In this document: positions 1 through 5,370 of the stretch, one piece after another
How positions within the stretch are numbered: position 1 is the stretch's first letter
Layout: every line of letters starts with the position of its first letter
Source of the DNA: JBCFBK01 sp038562555
Lineage (GTDB): Bacteria; Bacteroidota; Bacteroidia; Bacteroidales; Prolixibacteraceae
DNA: 6,777 nt
Direction: 5' to 3'
NCBI GenBank assembly: GCA_038562555.1
Contig: JBCFBK010000097.1
Coordinates: forward strand, 1-6,777
Notes under the pieces: generated by a model
Database searches by the model: none
Seen by the model: only the letters and a program-made list of their open reading frames with translations
Told to the model about the DNA's origin: nothing
Position numbers and translations under genes: made by a program

Positions 1-921
1 GTACCTGCCCAGGAAGGAATGTCGAGCATCACCTATTGTCCGCATTGGCTGCCACAGGCGCAATTTGCCGGATACTATGCGGCAGAAGAGAAAGGTTTTT
101 ATCGTGAAGCAGGCCTGAATCTTAAGATTATTCATCCCTCTGCCTCTGTGAACGCAGCTGAATACCTCAACAACGGAGATGCAGATATCATCTCTCTCTT
201 TCTCACCACCGCTTTCAGTCATAAAAAAGCGGGCCTGGATCTGGTGAATATTGGTCAGTTATCACAAAACTCAGCTTTATTGTTCGTTTCCAAGAAAGAG
301 AAAAATATTAACAAATTTTCCGACCTGAACGGAAAAAAAATCGGGATTTGGAGAAGCGGGTTTGACGAGGTGGCAAGAACAATGATCAAATCGAGTAATT
401 ATAAGGTGCAGTGGGTCCCCATACTATCAACGGTGAACCTGTTTCTGACCGACTACCTTGACGCCATGGTGGTAATGTGGTATAATGAGTATGATCAAAT
501 TATTCAGGCTGGTTTTAATGAGGATGAGCTGAATATTTATTTTGCTTCCGATTATGGTTACAACATTCCCGAAGACGGACTTTATTGTTTAAACAAGACG
601 TATGTCGAACGAAAAACGGATATCGAAAAGTTTGTAAGAGCGACCTTTAAGGGGTGGGAATATGTCAGGAAAAACAGGGAGGAAGCGGTTGAAATGGTAC
701 TGAAAAAAATGAATGAGGCGCATCTGGCAACGAATAAAGCTCACCAGACCTGGATGCTTAATAAAGTGCTGGAAATGATGGATCCGGGAAAGAAGAATTC
801 TGAAGTGGGCGAACTAACGGAGCCTGACTTTCATAAAACCCAAAATATGCTGTTTGAAGGGGGTTATTTGGATAAACGCTTCAGTTACGAGGAATTTGTT
901 AAAAAGGTGAGCTTAAAATGA
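1..921 (+). CDS. NMT1/THI5-type ABC transporter substrate-binding protein (5' partial)
   Basis: Probable periplasmic solute-binding protein that captures a small molecule for an ABC importer. The NMT1/THI5 family includes binders of thiamine pyrimidine precursors, but also of sulfonates and other ligands, so the substrate is not assigned. Counting from the ATG at 19, the family's N-terminal signature is clear: HWLPQAQFAGYYAA at 9-22, then KGFYREAGL at 25-33, a GDADI segment at 53-57, and DLNGKKIGIW at 102-111 leading into the second lobe. The frame is open from base 1 (V-P-A-Q-E-G before that ATG), and the conserved fold begins right after it with no secretion signal. The ATG at 19 is therefore probably internal, and the true start with its signal peptide lies left of the window. 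The gene ends in TGA at 919-921, 17 bases before the phosphatase gene, so the two are probably cotranscribed. No permease or ATPase is visible. Confidence 0.88.
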   Translation, partial: VPAQEGMSSITYCPHWLPQAQFAGYYAAEEKGFYREAGLNLKIIHPSASVNAAEYLNNGDADIISLFLTTAFSHKKAGLDLVNIGQLSQNSALLFVSKKEKNINKFSDLNGKKIGIWRSGFDEVARTMIKSSNYKVQWVPILSTVNLFLTDYLDAMVVMWYNEYDQIIQAGFNEDELNIYFASDYGYNIPEDGLYCLNKTYVERKTDIEKFVRATFKGWEYVRKNREEAVEMVLKKMNEAHLATNKAHQTWMLNKVLEMMDPGKKNSEVGELTEPDFHKTQNMLFEGGYLDKRFSYEEFVKKVSLK

Positions 922-938
922 TTTAAAATTCCTGGTTT

Positions 939-2873
939 ATGTTAATTAACACCAAAAAATCATTGTCTTTGCGGATTGTAGTATATGTACTGACCTTCTG
1001 CGTGTTTCTTTTCATCCTGTTACTATCGGTATTCTATATTTCATCCAAGAGTAAAATAGAGAAGGCAACTCTCACCAATGCGCAACTCCGGACTAATAAT
1101 GTTGTTTTGGACGCGGAAAGGATATTGCTGTCGGTTACCAGAATTGTGGATAATTATAAATGGATCATTGAAAACGAAAATATCAGCCGTGAAGAGATCT
1201 ATGCACTAACCCGGCGGATGGTGGAGAATAATTCCGATATTTTGGGTGCCGCTGTTGCCTTTGAGCCTTTTTTTTTCGAGAAAGAGGGGCAATATTTTGC
1301 ACCATACTCCTATCGTGAAAAGGATAGTATAAAAACTATTCAACTGGGCAATCCGGAATATGATTATTTTTACATGGACTGGTACCAGATTCCGATGGTA
1401 ACGCAAAAGACATGCTGGACGGATCCGTACTTCGATACAGGAGGTGGCAATGCCCTCATAACCACTTATTCGACGCCGTTTTTCAGAACGATTAACAATG
1501 AGCGGAAACCTGCGGGCGTCATCACCGTCGATTTACCACTCGACTGGTTCACTGAAATTGTATCATCGGTCAGGGTGCTTGAGACAGGCTATGCATCGGT
1601 GTTATCGCCTAGCGGTACGTTCATCACCCACCCGAACAAAGATCTGATCATGAACCAAAGTATTTTTAGTTACGCGGAAGAACTGGGAAATGCTGAACTT
1701 CGCGAGATCGGGCGGCAAATACAAAAGACTGAATCGGGCCTGGTGCCAAGCACGCTGAAAGGTGTGGAGCGGAGGTTATACTACAAGAGGCTTCCGTCAA
1801 GCGGATGGACAATGGCGATCATTTTTCCGGTTTCTGAGATGTATCAGCCACTCAGAAGTATTTCGATCGTATTGATCATTTTGGTGGTCACCGGCCTGTT
1901 GCTGCTTTCGCTGATCGTTTCCCGGATCATTAAGAAACAAATCGCACCGCTTAAATTTTTTGCAGATTCGGCACGCATCATCGCAGGTGGTAATTTTACC
2001 AGTAAATTACCTGAAATAACGTCGGAAGATGAGTTGAAAGATCTGCATGATTCTTTTGAATATGTACAGCATAAGTTATCCGACTACATTGAGAACCTGA
2101 AACAGACCACTTCCGCAAAAGAAAAAATTGAAAGTGAACTGAGAATTGCCCGGGAAATTCAGATGGGAATGATTCCCAAAATTTTTCCTCCTTTTCCCAA
2201 TCTCAGGGAAATCGATCTTTATGCCACACTTCAGCCGGCGAAGGAAGTAGGAGGGGATCTATACGATTTCTTTATGATCGGGGAAGAGCATCTTTGTTTT
2301 GCCATTGGCGACGTATCAGGGAAGGGAGTTCCGGCCTCACTTTTTATGGCTGTCACAAGGACTTTGTTGCGTTCGGTGGCCCCTGACCAGAAATCACCCG
2401 CTGCAATTGTCAATTCGTTGAACCGCTCTTTGTCAACTAATAACGACTCCAATATGTTTGTGACCTTCTTTCTGGGTATTGTTGAATTGAAAACCGGGAA
2501 AATGACCTATGCCAATGCAGGGCATAATCCTCCTGTTCTGATCGGACCCTCAGGCGAAGCTGAATTTTTTGAATTTGCGAAGAATATCCCTGTCGGCGTA
2601 TTTGAAGAGTTCAACTATGAAGAGCGGGAACGACATTTGCAGAAGGGTGATAAAATATTTTTGTATACCGATGGAGTCACCGAAGCAGAAAACAGCCAGG
2701 ATGAACTGTATTCGGAGAACAGGTTGCTCAAGTGTTTGCAGGAGAACAGCCATTTGGATCCGCGTTCGATGATATGTAAAGTAACCGAAGATGTTGCTTC
2801 GCATGTAAAGGGAAATCCGCAATCGGACGACATGACCATGCTGAGCATTGTGCATTTCGGAATTCACGGATAA
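939..2873 (+). CDS. Cache-HAMP-SpoIIE (PP2C) transmembrane sensor phosphatase
   Basis: Inner-membrane sensor whose cytoplasmic serine phosphatase probably dephosphorylates a STAS-domain anti-sigma antagonist or similar partner, as in RsbU/SpoIIE partner switching (family knowledge; the partner is not in view). A membrane helix at about 11-34 is followed by an extracytoplasmic Cache-like region at about 35-300, including DPYFDTGG at 162-169 and SPSGTFITHP at 223-232. A second helix at about 307-329 leads to a HAMP-like linker to about 380 and a coiled stretch to about 408. The PP2C domain at about 410-640 keeps its metal-binding motifs: VGGDLYDFF (437-445, D440), GDVSGKG (457-463, D458), NAGHNPP (526-532), YTDGVTEA (576-583, D578) and SDDMTML (629-635). 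It therefore looks complete and catalytically competent. An in-frame stop at 924-926 leaves the ATG at 939 as first start. No good Shine-Dalgarno precedes it, so it may depend on translation of the upstream gene. Confidence 0.93.
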   Translation: MLINTKKSLSLRIVVYVLTFCVFLFILLLSVFYISSKSKIEKATLTNAQLRTNNVVLDAERILLSVTRIVDNYKWIIENENISREEIYALTRRMVENNSDILGAAVAFEPFFFEKEGQYFAPYSYREKDSIKTIQLGNPEYDYFYMDWYQIPMVTQKTCWTDPYFDTGGGNALITTYSTPFFRTINNERKPAGVITVDLPLDWFTEIVSSVRVLETGYASVLSPSGTFITHPNKDLIMNQSIFSYAEELGNAELREIGRQIQKTESGLVPSTLKGVERRLYYKRLPSSGWTMAIIFPVSEMYQPLRSISIVLIILVVTGLLLLSLIVSRIIKKQIAPLKFFADSARIIAGGNFTSKLPEITSEDELKDLHDSFEYVQHKLSDYIENLKQTTSAKEKIESELRIAREIQMGMIPKIFPPFPNLREIDLYATLQPAKEVGGDLYDFFMIGEEHLCFAIGDVSGKGVPASLFMAVTRTLLRSVAPDQKSPAAIVNSLNRSLSTNNDSNMFVTFFLGIVELKTGKMTYANAGHNPPVLIGPSGEAEFFEFAKNIPVGVFEEFNYEERERHLQKGDKIFLYTDGVTEAENSQDELYSENRLLKCLQENSHLDPRSMICKVTEDVASHVKGNPQSDDMTMLSIVHFGIHG

Positions 2874-2880
2874 AATCGAT

Positions 2881-2914
2881 AAAAAAGCCTGCCCTCTATG
2901 AGCAGGCTTTTTTT
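2881..2914 (+). terminator. Intrinsic terminator, probably bidirectional
   Basis: A perfect 12-bp stem (2881-2892 with 2902-2913) encloses a 9-base loop. The core is GCCTGC/GCAGGC, flanked by A6 on the left and T7 on the right. It begins 8 bases after the phosphatase stop codon and gives a U tract on the plus strand. The A run on its left gives a U tract on the minus strand as well, so it could also stop the convergent methylase operon, whose last gene ends at 3052. Confidence 0.92.
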
Positions 2915-2920
2915 ACTTTC

Positions 2921-2960
2921 GGCGGGCTGAGAGGGATTACAGTCGAACACTTGATACCCC
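2921..2960 (-). other. Degenerate 3' tRNA fragment (serine-type), candidate attachment site
   Basis: On the minus strand this reads like the end of a class II (serine-type) tRNA. GGGGTATC (2953-2960) matches the exit of a long variable arm. AAGTG (2948-2952) sits where a GAGGG T-stem strand is expected, TTCGA (2943-2947) is the T loop, and ATCCCTC (2931-2937) is the loop end plus the 3' T-stem strand. TCAGCCC (2924-2930) would be the acceptor strand, with G at 2923 as discriminator and CCG in place of CCA. Five extra bases (2938-2942) interrupt the T loop and two of the five T-stem pairs are lost. No 5' tRNA half is visible, so this is not a functional tRNA. A 3' tRNA end beside a defence operon would suit the duplicated end left by integration. 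The comparison is from memory, so certainty is limited. Confidence 0.4.
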
Positions 2961-2990
2961 TTTTGACATTTTTGGATAGCGTTAAATAGT

Positions 2991-3054
2991 TGATTATTTG
3001 ATTTTTACAGCTATGATTAGGTTGTGTTTTTGATTAAGCAGAATATCTTAATCA
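2991..3054. repeat. Repeated TGATTA hexamers with an 8-bp inverted repeat
   Basis: TGATTA occurs at 2991-2996, 3014-3019 and 3031-3036, and TGATTT at 2999-3004. The inverse, TAATCA, is at 3049-3054. The last two copies form a perfect inverted repeat, TGATTAAG (3031-3038) and CTTAATCA (3047-3054), around an 8-base spacer. Its right arm includes the methylase stop codon (TGA on the minus strand at 3052-3054). No T tract follows on either strand, so it is not a classical terminator. Short direct repeats next to a tRNA-like fragment could be integrase or excisionase arm sites, or simply AT-rich filler. Confidence 0.4.
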
Positions 3055-4509
3055 TAACGAATCTCTGATAGCTTTGAAATTATTTAAAGCGGCTTCAATG
3101 TTTTCAATAATGTCATTGATCAATTCCTCGGGTTCAGGGAGGTTATTTAAATCAATAAGTTTATCATCTGTTATCCAGAAGATGTCAAGATTAGTTTTGT
3201 CCCGCTCAAGTATTTCGTTGTAAGTGAACTTGCGCCAGCGACCATTTGGATCTTTTTTTGTCCATGTTTCTTTGCGCTTTTTTTCTTTCCCACCGGTATA
3301 GCAAGCCACAAAATCTTTCAGGTGAGAGGAAGTTATAGGATTATTCTTTGGCGTGTGATGTACATTAGTTCGATAGTCATAAAACCATACTTCCTTCGTA
3401 CCTTCCTTTTTTGTGGCCTTTTTATTATCAAAAAAAAGGACGTTAGATTTCACTCCTTGAGCGTAGAATATCCCCGTCGGCAGCCTTAGTATGGTATGTA
3501 AGTTCACTTCTTTCAAAAGTTTCTTACGAATAGTTTCACCGGCTCCCCCTTCAAAAAGTACATTATCAGGTAAAACCACAGCGGCTTTTCCATCCACGTC
3601 AAGCATAGAGATAATGTGTTGTAGGAACGCCAACTGCTTATTGCTTGTTGTAACCCAGAAATCCTTACGTAGAAAGTATCCATCTTTTTTTGACAGGTTT
3701 TCATCGACGGTTGGAATATCGCTGCTGCTCTTACCAAAAGGTGGATTAGCCAACACGATGTTTACCTTTGGGATCTCCTTACCGATTTTGTGCGGGTTTA
3801 AGCTGTCGGACACTTGTATATCCGGAGTCTTCTTAAGATCTCCAATTCCGTGTAAATATAAATTCATCAGGCAAAGCCTGGCGGTTGCCTTCTCGATTTC
3901 CCAACCATGAAATGTATCAAACTTTAAAAACTTCTCCTGCTCTTTTGAAAGTTTATTATTACTCCGAATATGGTTCAGCGATCCCAAAAAGAATCCTCCC
4001 GTGCCACATGATGGATCGGCTATCGTTTCACCTGGCAGCGGATTGACACATTCAACCATTGACTGGATCACCGGTCGCGGAGTAAAATATTGCCCTGCAC
4101 CACTATTTTCGGCATTCTTCTGCAATAGTGTCTCATAGATTTCTCCTTTTACATCCGCATCTGTAGATGACCAATTGTCTTCATCGATGAGCAGAAGCAA
4201 TTTTTTTAATTTGACTGAATCATGAATCTTATTTTGTGCTCCGGCAAATATCTTTTCAAGCATACCTCCCGCTTCAGCTAATGACTTTAATATTTGCTCA
4301 TACTGATCTAAAAGCGATCCTCCAGCATTATTAACTAATATCTTCCAATCACAAACTTTTGGAAGATTATACTTTGTCTTATTCTCATCTGCCATTTTTA
4401 AAAATAACAGATAGGTTAATTGTTCAAGATAGTCATTGTAACCTAATCCATCATCGCGCAACGTGTCGCAGTACGACCAGATCTTTTGCGCTATATTATT
4501 TGTTGCCAT
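3052..4509 (-). CDS. hsdM: Type I restriction-modification N6-adenine methyltransferase subunit (HsdM)
   Basis: Modification subunit of a type I system: it transfers a methyl group from S-adenosylmethionine to adenine N6 at a site normally chosen by an HsdS subunit. The 485-residue protein has the usual layout. A helical HsdM N-terminal domain (AQKIWSYCDTLRDDG at 7-21, YLLFLKMADE at 33-42) is followed by the GQYFTPR entry motif (139-145), the SAM-binding motif I ADPSCGTGGFF (164-174), and the catalytic motif IV NIVLANPPFG (250-259), with NPPF in place of D/NPPY. Length and motifs indicate an intact enzyme. The ATG at 4507-4509 gives the expected family N-terminus; the 18-base gap before it shows no clear Shine-Dalgarno. 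It is the last gene of the minus-strand operon. Its usual partners HsdS and HsdR are not in the window. Confidence 0.94.
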   Translation of the reverse strand: MATNNIAQKIWSYCDTLRDDGLGYNDYLEQLTYLLFLKMADENKTKYNLPKVCDWKILVNNAGGSLLDQYEQILKSLAEAGGMLEKIFAGAQNKIHDSVKLKKLLLLIDEDNWSSTDADVKGEIYETLLQKNAENSGAGQYFTPRPVIQSMVECVNPLPGETIADPSCGTGGFFLGSLNHIRSNNKLSKEQEKFLKFDTFHGWEIEKATARLCLMNLYLHGIGDLKKTPDIQVSDSLNPHKIGKEIPKVNIVLANPPFGKSSSDIPTVDENLSKKDGYFLRKDFWVTTSNKQLAFLQHIISMLDVDGKAAVVLPDNVLFEGGAGETIRKKLLKEVNLHTILRLPTGIFYAQGVKSNVLFFDNKKATKKEGTKEVWFYDYRTNVHHTPKNNPITSSHLKDFVACYTGGKEKKRKETWTKKDPNGRWRKFTYNEILERDKTNLDIFWITDDKLIDLNNLPEPEELINDIIENIEAALNNFKAIRDSL

Positions 4510-4527
4510 CTTTCAATACGTCGTTTT

Positions 4528-5370
4528 CTAATTAATGTAATCCTTGCAGTATATTTTAGGATCGATAGCTTCTTCGATAATTCTTTGTGCCCAGTCGAAG
4601 CCTGACGCTCTGAGGCAGCTTCTGTAGGTAGCCGATAACTCCATACATGGGGCAATCATTTTCCTAAAGTCCTCGAATTTGGCAAATATCCGAGCTTCGG
4701 TAACAACGGACTGCGTTGCTTCATGCTCGTCTATCAAGTACTGTGTTTCTAATATTTCATCTACGGTCGTCCGCCAAATTCTTTTGCGCTCTTCTTTTAA
4801 ATCCTCAAAATTCAGGTCATACCATTCTATCGTTTCCTTAGCCCTGGTGTAGGACCAGTTTGCCGTATCTTCCTTAGCCGTAGGAATAACTTTTCCAGTC
4901 TCCTCAAAATTCAAAAGCTTTACTTCCTCTTTGTTTGTCGGGTCAAGGAAATAATAAACTTCATCTATCAGCGGATCAGCGGGACTATTTGCCTTATGCC
5001 GTTTTACCGGGAAATAATCTCCTTTTTTAGAATTGCCAACGCTTCCCATTAACCGATAGTTTTCCCAATCGAATGTCAACCACCAGTAGCCGCCTTGGTC
5101 ATTATTGTCAACATCTAATGCCTTCTTCTTAGGTCTGAAATGATCAACGTGATAATGCGAATACAATTCTCTCGCTTCTGAATACCAGCATTTGCCGTAA
5201 GACATCTTTTTTAAAGTTTCCTTCAGGAGCTTCCAAACCCTGTAATTCTTGTCTATGATCTCGTATCTCCCATCATTATCTGCGCAAGCCTTCAATGCGT
5301 CCGTTAAGGTTTTAGCCTTCGTTAGCCATTTTGCATTCGGAGGGACGGATTTATTATTAATGTAAATCAT
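4528..5370 (-). CDS. HNH-type nuclease, PtuB-like partner of the upstream ATPase
   Basis: Probable metal-dependent DNA (or RNA) nuclease of the HNH superfamily, 280 residues. The core is at 60-121: KCWYSEA (60-66), then HVDHFRPK (74-81) with the D76-H77 pair expected to start the beta-beta-alpha-metal fold, then WWLTFDWENYR (96-106) and GNSKKGDYFP (112-121) with N104 and N113 as candidates for the central Asn. The order matches PtuB-type HNH proteins, which pair with an ATPase. The structural cysteines of such proteins are mostly absent: C61 is followed by S64 where a second Cys is usual, and the segment before N113 has none. The roughly 150-residue helical C-terminus is not recognised. The ATG overlaps the ATPase gene end by 14 bases and is preceded by AAGGAG four bases upstream, which supports this start and translational coupling. 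Being effector of an ATPase-gated defence module is inference from context. Confidence 0.78.
   Translation of the reverse strand: MIYINNKSVPPNAKWLTKAKTLTDALKACADNDGRYEIIDKNYRVWKLLKETLKKMSYGKCWYSEARELYSHYHVDHFRPKKKALDVDNNDQGGYWWLTFDWENYRLMGSVGNSKKGDYFPVKRHKANSPADPLIDEVYYFLDPTNKEEVKLLNFEETGKVIPTAKEDTANWSYTRAKETIEWYDLNFEDLKEERKRIWRTTVDEILETQYLIDEHEATQSVVTEARIFAKFEDFRKMIAPCMELSATYRSCLRASGFDWAQRIIEEAIDPKIYCKDYIN

Noticed and set aside
2231..2867. Several short open frames on the minus strand and in another plus frame across the PP2C domain.
   Set aside because: They overlap a well-conserved coding region with intact motifs and have no ribosome-binding site or family resemblance.
2927..2985. Possible TPP (thiamine) riboswitch on the plus strand: CTGAGA at 2927, GAAC at 2945, TTGAT at 2951 and GGATAGCG at 2974.
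   Set aside because: These are scattered matches to the THI-box. The CCC partner of the GGG strand and the compact 3' half (a GGxTAATxCC-like core and the closing AGGGA) are missing, and no plus-strand gene follows. The tRNA-like reading of the other strand explains the same bases better. A covariance-model search (RF00059) would settle it.
2963..2991. TTGACA at 2963-2968, a perfect sigma-70 -35 box on the plus strand.
   Set aside because: No convincing -10 box lies 16-18 bases downstream, and no plus-strand gene follows.
3491..3910. 139-codon open frame on the plus strand inside hsdM.
   Set aside because: It lies wholly antisense to the conserved methylase core (NPPF and downstream), with low-complexity Ser/Leu/Phe-rich content typical of a shadow frame.
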